The notes below the pieces were generated by a model. The model saw only the letters and a list, made by a program, of their open reading frames with translations. It was not told where the DNA came from and did no database searches. Below, piece by piece: positions 11,445 to 19,674 of a stretch of DNA of 64,000 bases. The first letter of the stretch is position 1. Every line of letters starts with the position of its first letter. The position numbers and the translations under genes were made by a program. Source of the DNA: Salinicola endophyticus (GTDB lineage Bacteria; Pseudomonadota; Gammaproteobacteria; Pseudomonadales; Halomonadaceae); the NCBI RefSeq assembly GCF_040536835.1, contig NZ_CP159578.1, forward strand, positions 372,001 to 436,000, written 5' to 3'.

Positions 11445-12319
11445 AGTGCCTGATCGCCCATCCCCGCCACTGTCTCGGCGTGGCGCTGACGCGTCTCGCC
11501 GACAGCCGCAGCGACATCACCTTTGCTCCGCTCGAGCGGTTGCCGGATGCGGCTACCCTTGCCTCGCTGGCGCCGGCTGCGGTGATCGTACCGCCGCTGT
11601 CGGACCCGGGGCAGGCCGAACCGGCCGATGTCTACGCCCACTGCGATCATCTCGAGGCGCTGATCGACCTGTGCCGGCAGCAGCAGATCGCGTTGATCTG
11701 GTGCGTCTCGGATACCCTGTTCGAGGATGGCGCCGACATCCCGATCGACGAGACCGCGATGCCAGCGCCACGCGACGAGACCCTACGCCGGCTGGTCACC
11801 ACCGGTGAGCGGCTGCGTCGTCATCCGCGCCACCTGGTATTGCGCCTGGGGCCGCTGTTCGGGCTCGACGGCGAGGATAGCTGGCTCGGCCCGCTGATCG
11901 CGGCACTCCAAGGCGGCGAGACGACCCGCTCGGCCCAGGACCTGATCGTCTGTCCGACCTCGGTCAGCGCGGTGGCGCGGGCGCTGTGCGGTATCCTGCT
12001 GCAGCTCGACAGCGGCGCCAGCGCCTGGGGCACCTACCACCTCTGCGGGGTCGAGCCGATCAGCCGCTACACCTTCGTCTCGGTGGTCAGGACCCAGCTG
12101 GCGACGCGCCTGGAAGGGGTCGGCCAGACCGCCGAGCTGGGCGAAATCAAGGCGCTCAATCAGCACCACGATACGCCGCTGCGGCGGGTACTCGACTGCC
12201 GCCGGTTGCTCGATGTCTTCGGCATCCACCAGAAGGCGTGGCGGGTGGAACTCGGGCTGATGCTGGATAGCTGGTGTCAGCAGCACTACGGAAGCCAGGA
12301 AACGGTGGCCGAGACATGA
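11441..12319 (+). CDS. RmlD-like sugar nucleotide-binding protein (degenerate SDR)
   Basis: The 292-aa product resembles the dTDP-4-dehydrorhamnose reductase (RmlD) family. Seen are the central LVLRLGPLFG strand, the ICPTSV-type segment (LIVCPTSVSAVARAL) and GTYHLCG before the C-terminal substrate half. The N-terminus MKCLIAHPRHCLGVALTRL lacks the GxxGxxG nucleotide motif, and no Tyr-x3-Lys catalytic pair is obvious, so enzymatic reductase activity is doubtful. GTG 11441 is chosen because GAGGTGG precedes it and it overlaps the stop of the 28-codon leader ORF. Its own stop overlaps the acyltransferase start (ATGA), so the two are co-translated. Confidence 0.7.
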   Translation: MKCLIAHPRHCLGVALTRLADSRSDITFAPLERLPDAATLASLAPAAVIVPPLSDPGQAEPADVYAHCDHLEALIDLCRQQQIALIWCVSDTLFEDGADIPIDETAMPAPRDETLRRLVTTGERLRRHPRHLVLRLGPLFGLDGEDSWLGPLIAALQGGETTRSAQDLIVCPTSVSAVARALCGILLQLDSGASAWGTYHLCGVEPISRYTFVSVVRTQLATRLEGVGQTAELGEIKALNQHHDTPLRRVLDCRRLLDVFGIHQKAWRVELGLMLDSWCQQHYGSQETVAET

Positions 12320-13074
12320 ACGTGATTCGCAGTCTGCTCTTCTACGCCGGCTATTTTCTGGCGATTCTGGTCTCGGGGCTGTTGATGTTGCCGCTGGGAC
12401 TGATGCTGCCACTGCGTGGCCGCTTCCGCCTGTTCAACTGCCACAATCGCTTCATCATGCGCTGGTTGTCGCTGACCTGCGGCGTGCGTTATCGCATCGA
12501 AGGGCGCGAACGTGTGCCTGAGGGGCCCTGCGTGGTGCTGGCCAACCATCAGAGCGAGTGGGAGACAGTCTATCTGCAGCTGCTGAAGACGCCGATCTGC
12601 ACGGTGCTCAAGAAGGAGCTGCTGAGCATCCCGCTGTTCGGCTGGGGGGTGCGCCTGCTCAAGCCGATTCCGCTGGATCGCTCCAAACCGTCCACCGCCA
12701 TGCGTCAGGTGCTCTCCCACGGCAAGCAGCGGCTGGATGAGGGGCTCTCGGTGTTGATCTTCCCCGAGGGGACGCGGGTGGCGCCGGGGCAGCGGCGGCG
12801 CTTCAACAAGAGCGGTGCGGTGATCGCCTGCCGCGCCGGGGTGCCGGTGCTGCCGGTGGCACACAATGCCGGCGAGCGCTGGGGGCGTCACTGGGTCAAG
12901 CAGCCCGGCGAGCTGCGGGTGGTGGTGGGCGAGCCGATCGCTACCGAAGGGCGCACACCGGACGCCGTGCTGGCGGATGTGGAGCAGTGGATCGAGGCGC
13001 GGCTGGGAGAGATCTCCGAGGTGCCGCGGCCACCGCAGGGTGTGCAGGAGGCGCCCACCAAGCTGCCCTCCTGA
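12316..13074 (+). CDS. PlsC-type 1-acyl-sn-glycerol-3-phosphate acyltransferase
   Basis: This is a 252-aa membrane-anchored acyltransferase of the PlsC/AGPAT fold, likely acylating lysophosphatidate in phospholipid synthesis. Two hydrophobic segments occupy residues 5-37. The catalytic block is NHQSEWE, an HX4E version of the usual HX4D. The second signature FPEGTR and the later GVPVLPVAHNAG are intact. It starts in an ATGA overlap with the RmlD-like gene. It ends 109 bases before a bidirectional terminator shared with fabB on the other strand. The lipid role agrees with the neighbouring fabA-fabB. Confidence 0.88.
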   Translation: MNVIRSLLFYAGYFLAILVSGLLMLPLGLMLPLRGRFRLFNCHNRFIMRWLSLTCGVRYRIEGRERVPEGPCVVLANHQSEWETVYLQLLKTPICTVLKKELLSIPLFGWGVRLLKPIPLDRSKPSTAMRQVLSHGKQRLDEGLSVLIFPEGTRVAPGQRRRFNKSGAVIACRAGVPVLPVAHNAGERWGRHWVKQPGELRVVVGEPIATEGRTPDAVLADVEQWIEARLGEISEVPRPPQGVQEAPTKLPS

Positions 13075-13182
13075 GCGCGTCTCCCACGCCAGCCAGCCTG
13101 ACGGCAGGTGGGGCAGGGCAGAGCCGCGGCTACGGTAGAGGTTGGCTATGAGAGAAGTCGGCTAGGAAAGAGACCGGCCACG

Positions 13183-13210
13183 AAAAAGGCGCCCCGCGGG
13201 GCGCCTTTTT
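13183..13210. terminator. Bidirectional intrinsic terminator
   Basis: AAAAAGGCGCCCC and GGGGCGCCTTTTT form a perfect 13-bp palindrome around GC. It has T-runs on both strands and lies between the convergent acyltransferase gene and fabB. Confidence 0.93.
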
Positions 13211-13245
13211 GCGATCGAGCTTACCTGGGTTCGGCCGTCCTGGGT

Positions 13246-14463
13246 TCAGCCGTCGTAGCGGTCGAACACCAGACAAGCGTTGGTGCCGCCGAAGCCGAAG
13301 CTGTTGGAGAGCACGCGCTTGATGTCGACGTCGTCGCGGCGCTGGCGCACGATGTCGAAACCGCTGGCCTGTTCATCGAGGTTGTCGATGTTGGCCGAGG
13401 CGCACAGGAAGCGGTTTTCCATCATCAGCAGCGAGTAGATCGCTTCCTGGACCCCGGTGGCACCCAGCGAGTGGCCGGTGAGCGACTTGGTCGAACTCAT
13501 CGCCGGCGTGGTGTCGCCGAACACGTCACGGATCGCCTTGAGCTCGGCGACATCGCCCACCGGCGTCGAGGTACCGTGGGTGTTGATGTAGTCGACGCTA
13601 CCGTCGAGGCCGGCGAGCGCCTGGCGCATGCAGCGCGCCGCGCCTTCACCCGAGGGGGCGACCATGTCGTGGCCGTCGGAGGTGGCACCGTAGCCGGTGA
13701 TCTCGGCATAGATCTTGGCGCCGCGTGCCTTGGCGTGCTCCAGCTCCTCGACCACCAGCATGCCGCCACCGCCGGCGATGATGAAACCGTCGCGATCGGT
13801 GTCGTAGGGGCGCGAGGCTTTTTCCGGCGTGTCGTTGTAGCCGGTGCTCAGCGCACCCATGGCGTCGAACAGGCACGACAGCGTCCAGTGTTCCTCCTCG
13901 CCGCCACCGGCGAAGACCACGTCCTGCTTGCCCAGCTGGATCTGCTCCACCGCGCTGCCGATGCAGTGTGCCGAGGTGGCGCAGGCCGAGGAGATCGAGT
14001 AGTTGATCCCCTTGATCTGGAACGGCGTCGCCAGGCACGCCGAGACGGTGCTGCCCATGGTCCGGGTGACACGATAGGGGCCGACACGGCGCAGGCCCTT
14101 CTGGCGCATGATGTCCGCCGCCTCGACCTGGTTGGCGCTGGAGGCGCCACCGGAGCCGGCGATCAGGCCGGTGCGCGGATTCGAGATGGCATCGGCGGCC
14201 AGGCCCGAGTCGTCGATCGCCTGCTGCATGGCGATATAGGCATAGGCCGCGGCGTCGCCCATGAAGCGCAGCTGTTTACGGTCGACGAGCGCGTCGATAT
14301 CGATCTCGACGCTCCCCGCCACCTGACTGCGGAAACCGAGCTCGGCGTATTCCGGCTTGTAGCGAATGCCGGAGCGTCCCTGGCGCAGGGCATCCAGTAC
14401 CTGCCGGGCGTCATTGCCCAGACAGGACACGATACCCAGTCCGGTGACTACCACTCGTTTCAT
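13246..14463 (-). CDS. fabB: Beta-ketoacyl-ACP synthase I
   Basis: FabB elongates acyl-ACP in type II fatty acid synthesis and is the synthase required for unsaturated chains. The 405-aa protein starts [18 protein letters not shown]. It carries the nucleophile Cys in [11 protein letters not shown] (about residue 163) and the two His residues in [11 protein letters not shown] and [10 protein letters not shown], giving the Cys-His-His triad. It lies 13 bases downstream of fabA, the classical fabAB operon for anaerobic unsaturated fatty acid synthesis. Confidence 0.97.
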   Translation of the reverse strand: MKRVVVTGLGIVSCLGNDARQVLDALRQGRSGIRYKPEYAELGFRSQVAGSVEIDIDALVDRKQLRFMGDAAAYAYIAMQQAIDDSGLAADAISNPRTGLIAGSGGASSANQVEAADIMRQKGLRRVGPYRVTRTMGSTVSACLATPFQIKGINYSISSACATSAHCIGSAVEQIQLGKQDVVFAGGGEEEHWTLSCLFDAMGALSTGYNDTPEKASRPYDTDRDGFIIAGGGGMLVVEELEHAKARGAKIYAEITGYGATSDGHDMVAPSGEGAARCMRQALAGLDGSVDYINTHGTSTPVGDVAELKAIRDVFGDTTPAMSSTKSLTGHSLGATGVQEAIYSLLMMENRFLCASANIDNLDEQASGFDIVRQRRDDVDIKRVLSNSFGFGGTNACLVFDRYDG

Positions 14464-14476
14464 GGAAGCCTCCCGC

Positions 14477-14992
14477 TCAGAAAGTCTCAGTGTTGGTGAA
14501 AAGGCCGACGCGCAGATCCTTGGCCTGATAGATGTCCTTGCCGTCCACCGCCAGGGTGCCGTCGGCGATCCCCAGGACCAGGCGACGCGTGATCACGCGC
14601 TTGATCTCGATGTGGTAGGAGACCTGGCCGGCGTCGGGCAGGATCTGGCCCGAGAACTTGACCTCGCCGCAACCCAGTGCCCGACCGCGCCCCGGGTTGC
14701 CCAGCCAGCCGAGGTGAAAGCCGACCAGCTGCCACATGGCGTCGAGGCCGAGGCAGCCAGGCATCACCGGGTCACCGGGGAAATGGCACTGGAAGAACCA
14801 CAGGTCGGGGTGGATATCCAACTCGGCGATGATCTCGCCCTTGTGGTACTTGCCGCCATCCTCGTTGATCTGCGTGATGCGATCGAGCATCAGCATGTTG
14901 GGCGCGGGGAGCTGGGCGTTGCCGGGGCCGAACAGTTCGCCCCGGCTGCATTTCAGCAGATCGTCGTGGCTGAAAGAGTGCTGTCTGGTCAC
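14477..14992 (-). CDS. fabA: 3-hydroxydecanoyl-ACP dehydratase/isomerase
   Basis: FabA dehydrates 3-hydroxydecanoyl-ACP and isomerises the double bond, the branch point to unsaturated fatty acids. With GTG 14992 as start the protein is 171 aa (E. coli 172). The catalytic His70 ([14 protein letters not shown]) and Asp84 ([11 protein letters not shown]) then fall at the E. coli positions. The frame is open far upstream, but those residues are not conserved, so the longer reading is rejected. The ribosome-binding site is weak (CGGAAC). It is cotranscribed with fabB. Its 267-base upstream region is shared with the divergent c-di-GMP gene; I found no recognisable FabR or FadR site. Confidence 0.96.
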   Translation of the reverse strand: MTRQHSFSHDDLLKCSRGELFGPGNAQLPAPNMLMLDRITQINEDGGKYHKGEIIAELDIHPDLWFFQCHFPGDPVMPGCLGLDAMWQLVGFHLGWLGNPGRGRALGCGEVKFSGQILPDAGQVSYHIEIKRVITRRLVLGIADGTLAVDGKDIYQAKDLRVGLFTNTETF

Positions 14993-15216
14993 TAGATCGT
15001 TCCGAGAATCGAAAAAGAGTGTGCCTGCATGGGTTGCGAGGCGGGGCCAGTCTAATGGCTGTGGGCAGCGAATGCACGTGGCCCAAAGGCTAGTCTTGTG
15101 CGCTTTTGCGTGCAATCGCCGCCCGCTTGGCGCCGTGCCCGGAGAGTGGCGCCGGCCGCGCTTGCCCTGGCGCGCGCCGAGGGGGCATGATGCGAGGCGG
15201 GAGCGAGTGGGTGAGT

Positions 15217-15232
15217 ATCGACCTGAGTCGAT
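15217..15232. promoter_or_regulatory. Palindrome next to a -10-like box upstream of the PAS-GGDEF-EAL gene
   Basis: ATCGAC-CTGA-GTCGAT is a perfect 6-bp-arm inverted repeat. TATAAC follows at 15236-15241, 18 bases before the start codon. The palindrome would sit between the -35 and -10 regions, so it could be an operator. The regulator is unknown. Confidence 0.35.
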
Positions 15233-15259
15233 TCGTATAACGACCATAACCGAAGATCT

Positions 15260-17092
15260 ATGTGGCCTTCTTTTTCGCTGAATCGACCGCTGGTCTGGCT
15301 GGGACTCGCGGCGCTGGCCGCCGCCAGTCTGTTGCCCTTTCTGATGCTTCGCCTCGCGGCGCTGGCGCTGGTCGTGGTCGGTCTGGCCGATGGCTGGCGC
15401 CAGATCCGTCTCGAGCATCAGCGCCGCCGGCTCAGCGAGCAGGCGCTCGAACTCTCCCAGGACGGCATCATGATCACCAATGCCGCCAATCGTCTGATCA
15501 CCATCAACCCCGCCTTCACCCAGATCACCGGCTATACCCTCGACGAGATCGAGGGACTCGACCCCTCCGCGCTCTCCTCCGGGCGCCATGACAAGGCCTT
15601 CTATGACCGCTACTGGCAGGCGCTCGCGGCCACCGGGCGCTGGGAGGGCGAGATCTGGAACCAGCGCAAGCATGGCGACCAGTACCCCGAGTGGCTGCGC
15701 GTGCGTGCCTGCCACGACAGCAAGGGGCGGGTGTCGCACTACGTCGGTCTGTTCACCGATATCAGCCGCCACAAGGCACGCGAACAGGATCTGCGCCGGA
15801 TCGGCTTCGAGGACCCGCTGACCGGGCTGCCCAACCGGCGGCGGCTGCACGATCTACTCGCCTCCCGGCTGCGCCACCTGCGCGCCGGCGAGGGGCTGGA
15901 CCTGGCGCTGATCGATATCGATGGCTTCAAGGCGATCAATGACGGCCTGGGTGTGGACAGCGGCGACCGCCTGCTGGCGCGTTTCGGCCAGCGGCTGGCG
16001 GCACAGGTCGCCGGAGGCATCGTGGGGCGGCTCGGCGGCGACGAGTTCATGGTGATCCGGACCACCACCTTCGACGATCACGAGAAGTGGGTGGCGGGGC
16101 TGCGCCGCCACCTGAGCGAGCCGTTCGAGATCGACGACAATACCCTGCGCCTGGGGCTGACCATCGGCAGCTGCCGCGCGCCGGAGGATGGCAAGGAGGC
16201 GGGGGTGCTGTTCCAGCGGCTGGAATCGGCGCTCTACAGCGCCAAGCGCCACGGTCGCAACCACGACCGCCGCTTTCGCCCCTCGCTGGAGGTCGAGGGC
16301 GACCGCCAGCTGGCGATCATCAACGAGCTGCGCCAGGCGCTGGCACAGAACGATCAGCTCGAGGTCTACTACCAGACCCAGCACCGTCTCGACGATGGCG
16401 AGCTGATCGGCATGGAGGCGCTGCTGCGCTGGCACCATCCCAAGGAGGGCATGATCCCGCCCGGCGACTTCATTCCGCTGGCGGAGCGCCACGGGCTGAT
16501 GCCGGCCCTCGGCGCCTGGGTCATCGATCAGGCGGTGGCGCAGCTCGCCAACTGGCGCGACCAGGGGCTGACGGTGGTGCCGGTGTGGGTCAATATCTCC
16601 GCGCTGCAGCTGATCCAGGGCGATCTCGAGTCGCGCCTGATCTCGACCTTGAGCCAGTATCGGGTGGCGCCGAGTTATCTCGGCCTCGAACTCACCGAGT
16701 CGGTACTGCTCGACGAGCGCGCCGGCGATATCTCGCCCCGGCTCGAAGCGCTGCGGCGCGAAGGGCTGCAGATCGCGATCGACGATTTCGGCACCGGCTA
16801 CTCCTCGATGGCCTATCTCAAGCGGCTGCCGATCGACAAGCTCAAGCTCGACCGCGAGTTCATCCGCGCGCTGCCCCATGACCACGCCGATGCCGCGATC
16901 ACCTCGGCGGTGCTGGCGATGGCCCAGGGGCTCAACCTCGACGTGATCGCCGAGGGGGTGGAAACCGAAGCCCAGCGCAGTTTCCTGATGGCGCGTGGCT
17001 GCCGTCACGTCCAGGGCTTCCTCTATGCCCGCCCGCAGCCCGCCAGCGCCGTGGCTCAGCGCTTGAAGCCGGCCAGCGCGACCTACGCCTGA
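15260..17092 (+). CDS. Membrane PAS-GGDEF-EAL cyclic-di-GMP protein
   Basis: This 610-aa protein makes and/or breaks cyclic-di-GMP. Two short hydrophobic segments (about residues 10-45) anchor it. A PAS domain follows at about 60-175 ([30 protein letters not shown]). The GGDEF domain (about 180-340) has an intact GRLGGDEF active site. The EAL domain (about 350-605) has intact [22 protein letters not shown] and AEGVETEAQ motifs. Both catalytic sites look competent, so the net activity cannot be predicted. The PAS domain shows no cofactor-diagnostic Cys. It is monocistronic, divergent from fabA, and converges with the DUF2878 gene (stops overlap by 10 bases). Confidence 0.93.
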   Translation: MWPSFSLNRPLVWLGLAALAAASLLPFLMLRLAALALVVVGLADGWRQIRLEHQRRRLSEQALELSQDGIMITNAANRLITINPAFTQITGYTLDEIEGLDPSALSSGRHDKAFYDRYWQALAATGRWEGEIWNQRKHGDQYPEWLRVRACHDSKGRVSHYVGLFTDISRHKAREQDLRRIGFEDPLTGLPNRRRLHDLLASRLRHLRAGEGLDLALIDIDGFKAINDGLGVDSGDRLLARFGQRLAAQVAGGIVGRLGGDEFMVIRTTTFDDHEKWVAGLRRHLSEPFEIDDNTLRLGLTIGSCRAPEDGKEAGVLFQRLESALYSAKRHGRNHDRRFRPSLEVEGDRQLAIINELRQALAQNDQLEVYYQTQHRLDDGELIGMEALLRWHHPKEGMIPPGDFIPLAERHGLMPALGAWVIDQAVAQLANWRDQGLTVVPVWVNISALQLIQGDLESRLISTLSQYRVAPSYLGLELTESVLLDERAGDISPRLEALRREGLQIAIDDFGTGYSSMAYLKRLPIDKLKLDREFIRALPHDHADAAITSAVLAMAQGLNLDVIAEGVETEAQRSFLMARGCRHVQGFLYARPQPASAVAQRLKPASATYA

Positions 17093-17577
17093 GCCGCGTC
17101 GGCCCCGCCCAGCCGCCAGCTGACCCCGACGCACAGCCCCGCCCACACCAGCGCTTCCACGACCAGCGCCCAGGTGGCGATCTCTGCCCCGGCCAGCGCT
17201 GCGCCCGAGAGGTAGCTCAGCGGCCCGCCCACGGCGCCACACAGCAGCGCCAGCCAACGATGCGGCCACAGCCACGCCAGACAGTGGTGCAGGGTGGTGG
17301 CGAACAGCGGCCACAGCGCCCACAGCCACAGTGGCCAGCCCGTGGTCAGGCGGATGCCGCCCAGGGCCACCAGGCTGCCGTCCACCACTACCCCGAGTAG
17401 CGCAAAGCCCAGCCACCAGCGCCACTCGCCGGGGCGCGCCAGCCAGCGCCAGTGGGCGCTCACAATCAGCCCCAGGGTGAGCAGTGCCGGCAGCGAGCCG
17501 CCCAGCACGCAGACGAACCAGCCGACCTGGAAGGCCAGGGCGTTGAGTACCAGGGCGAGCGGGCGGCGCTGGCTCAT
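17083..17577 (-). CDS. DUF2878 family membrane protein
   Basis: A 164-aa hydrophobic protein with five to six predicted transmembrane segments (LNALAFQVGWFVCVLGG, WRWWLGFALLGVVVDGSL, TGWPLWLWALWPLFATTLHH, among others). The pattern matches the DUF2878 family, which is regularly found beside cyclopropane-synthase-like and DUF1365 genes. Start ATG 17577 lies 22 bases after the methyltransferase stop, and this is the last gene of the eight-gene cluster. The function is unknown; a role in the lipid modification made by the cluster is inference. Confidence 0.75.
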   Translation of the reverse strand: MSQRRPLALVLNALAFQVGWFVCVLGGSLPALLTLGLIVSAHWRWLARPGEWRWWLGFALLGVVVDGSLVALGGIRLTTGWPLWLWALWPLFATTLHHCLAWLWPHRWLALLCGAVGGPLSYLSGAALAGAEIATWALVVEALVWAGLCVGVSWRLGGADAAQA

Positions 17578-17599
17578 GGCCACGCTACCGGCAGGCGCC

Positions 17600-18880
17600 T
17601 CACGGCTGCCCGCTGAGGGGCGCCCGGCGTGCGCCGGGCTTGGCCAGCAGCAGGTGGCAGGTGCCGATGGCGCGCTCGACGAAGCCGCCCTCGCAGTAGC
17701 ACAGATAGTAGCGCCACATGCGGATGAAGCGTTCGTCGTAGCCCAGCTCGCGCACCCGTTCGAGACTCGCCTCGAAGCGCAGGCGCCACTCACGCAGGGT
17801 GCGGGCGTAGTGTAGGCCGATCTCGTCCAGGTCGAGCAGGTTGAGCTGGGTGTGGCGGCTCAGCGCGCTGAGGATGGCGGTGTGCGAGGGCAGGAAGCCG
17901 CCCGGGAAGATGTAGCGCTTGATGAAGTCCATCTCGCGCTTGGCCGCCTCGAAGCGTTGATCGCGGATGGTGATGCACTGCAGCAGCGCGAGGCCATCGT
18001 CGGTGAGCAGACGGTCGACGCAGCCGAGATAGGTATCGAGATACTGGTGCCCCACCGCCTCGACCATCTCCACCGAGACCAGGCGGTCGTAGCGCCCGGT
18101 GAGCGCGCGGTAATCCTCGCGCAGCAGGGTGATCTGCCCCTCCAGCCCGGCCTCGCGCACGCGCTCGGCGGTGTAGGCGTACTGGGCCTCGGAGATGGTG
18201 GTGGTGGTCACCCGGCAGCCGCGGGTGCGCGCGGCGTGGATCGCCAGGCCGCCCCAGCCGGTGCCGATCTCGAGCAGGTGGTGGTGGGGTTCGACCGCGA
18301 GCTTGTCGAGAATGAGATCGAGCTTGTGGGTCGAGGCCTCCTCCAGGGTCGCGGTCGGATGCGGGAAGACGGCGCTGGAGTACATCCAGTGGTCGCGGTC
18401 GAGGAAGGTCGCGAACAGCGCGTTGCCGAGATCGTAATGGGCGGCGATATGCCGCCGTGCGCGCGTACTGGTATTGCGCTGCAGGGCGTAGAGCGCGGCC
18501 AGCGCCCAGCGGCTGAAGCGTGCGGTGCCATTCTCCATGCCGGCGTTGACGCGTTCGACGTTGCGTGCGAACAGGCGCACCAGCCCCACCAGGTCGTCGA
18601 CCTCCCATTCGCCGTCCATGTAGGACTCGGCCACGCCGACGGTGCCACCGAGGGCGAAGCGCCGCCACACCGCGGCGCTGTGTACGCGCACGCAGAGCGT
18701 CAGCGTATTGGCTGCGGCGGGATCACCGCGCCCCAGGCGGTGGCGCTGGCCGCCTTCGTGCAGCGTGATCACGCCGCCATCGAGCGCGTCCAGCGCCTTC
18801 AGGATGCGCGGCCGCAGCCAGCGCGACAGACGCGGCGCGTCGCGGCGCCGGTCGACGGTCGAGGAGGGGGCGGTGGTCAT
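17600..18880 (-). CDS. Cyclopropane-fatty-acid-synthase-like SAM methyltransferase
   Basis: This 426-aa SAM-dependent methyltransferase is homologous to cyclopropane fatty acid synthase, which modifies unsaturated acyl chains in membrane phospholipids. The SAM motif LLEIGTGWGGLAIHAA is intact. Seen also are HYDLGNALF, VSVEMVEAVGHQYL (conserved Glu), FIKRYIFPGGFLPS and the C-terminal MWRYYLCYCEGGF. By eye, the position of the E. coli active-site Cys139 (QYSCAYW) is Ser here (MYSSAVF), and the HTI histidine is Gln (LLQCITI). It may therefore be a related methyltransferase, for example of the furan-fatty-acid type, rather than a true Cfa. Its start overlaps the DUF1365 stop (ATGA). Confidence 0.85.
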   Translation of the reverse strand: MTTAPSSTVDRRRDAPRLSRWLRPRILKALDALDGGVITLHEGGQRHRLGRGDPAAANTLTLCVRVHSAAVWRRFALGGTVGVAESYMDGEWEVDDLVGLVRLFARNVERVNAGMENGTARFSRWALAALYALQRNTSTRARRHIAAHYDLGNALFATFLDRDHWMYSSAVFPHPTATLEEASTHKLDLILDKLAVEPHHHLLEIGTGWGGLAIHAARTRGCRVTTTTISEAQYAYTAERVREAGLEGQITLLREDYRALTGRYDRLVSVEMVEAVGHQYLDTYLGCVDRLLTDDGLALLQCITIRDQRFEAAKREMDFIKRYIFPGGFLPSHTAILSALSRHTQLNLLDLDEIGLHYARTLREWRLRFEASLERVRELGYDERFIRMWRYYLCYCEGGFVERAIGTCHLLLAKPGARRAPLSGQP

Positions 18881-19674
18881 GGCGAATTCTGCTCTCGTCC
18901 TGGGTGATCGTGGATGGGGGTACGCTTGAGCCACAGCCTGAGCGCCTGCCAGTGGATCGCGGCGATCGTCTTCAGCGTCATCAGTGGATGGCGCAGCAGC
19001 TCGCCGACCAGCGCGCGGCGGGTCGCCGGCGCCAGGCTCAGGGTCAGGGTGGCATCGAAATGCCGGGCCGCTTCGGCCCAGGTCTCCATATGCATCAGCA
19101 GGCGCTCGTCGGGGCGGTTGAAGCGCCAGCGATAGGTCATTGCCATCGGGTTGAACGGTGACACGTGCAGGCGCTTGTCGAACTGCGCCTGACACAGGTG
19201 GCGCGTGTCGTCGACCCGGCAGGCGTAGACCTGACGCTCGCCCCAGGGCGTGTTGGTGACCTCGCCGAGCACGGCACGCAGACGCTCGTGGCGATCGTAG
19301 ACGTAATAGAGCGTCAGCGGATTGAACAGCACCCCGAACAGACGCAGCTGGGTCAGCATGCGAATCGGGCCGTCCGTGATCTCATCCAGCTCTTCGCCCA
19401 GCTCTTCGCCCAGTTCTTCGCGTAGCCGCTGGCGCACGGCCGCCGCCAGCGGCAGCGCGTGCGGTGCCAGGTAATCCTCGCGGCGAAAGCGTGCCGGAGC
19501 GTAGCGTCGGGTGCCGAAGCCGGGGGTGCGGGCCAGCAGCGCCGGCAGCTCGTCGAGATCGAGCCACAGCATCCACACCCGGTAGTCGAAACGGTGCTGA
19601 GTAGGGACGAAACGGCGGTGGCGCAGCTGCCCGGTGGCGAGCCGGCTGTGCCAGCGGCGCGGGACGGACGCCAT
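18877..19674 (-). CDS. DUF1365 family protein
   Basis: A 265-aa DUF1365 protein. The family is nearly always encoded between an FAD oxidoreductase and a Cfa-like methyltransferase. Conserved blocks seen are HRRFVPTQHRFDYRVWMLWLDLDE (in part), LFGVLFNPLTLYYVYD and KRLHVSPFNPMAMTYRW. An acidic insert ELGEELGEELDE at about residues 86-97 comes from a 12-bp tandem repeat near 19390-19425. Start and stop overlap both neighbours (TGATG upstream, ATGA downstream), so translation is tightly coupled. Its biochemical role is not established; a lipid substrate is inferred from context. Confidence 0.85.
   Translation of the reverse strand: MASVPRRWHSRLATGQLRHRRFVPTQHRFDYRVWMLWLDLDELPALLARTPGFGTRRYAPARFRREDYLAPHALPLAAAVRQRLREELGEELGEELDEITDGPIRMLTQLRLFGVLFNPLTLYYVYDRHERLRAVLGEVTNTPWGERQVYACRVDDTRHLCQAQFDKRLHVSPFNPMAMTYRWRFNRPDERLLMHMETWAEAARHFDATLTLSLAPATRRALVGELLRHPLMTLKTIAAIHWQALRLWLKRTPIHDHPGREQNSP

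Noticed and set aside
14993..15850. An N-terminal extension of FabA to 457 residues
   Set aside because: The extension is antisense to the c-di-GMP gene and has no homology-like content; GTG 14992 gives the exact family length with His70 and Asp84 in register.
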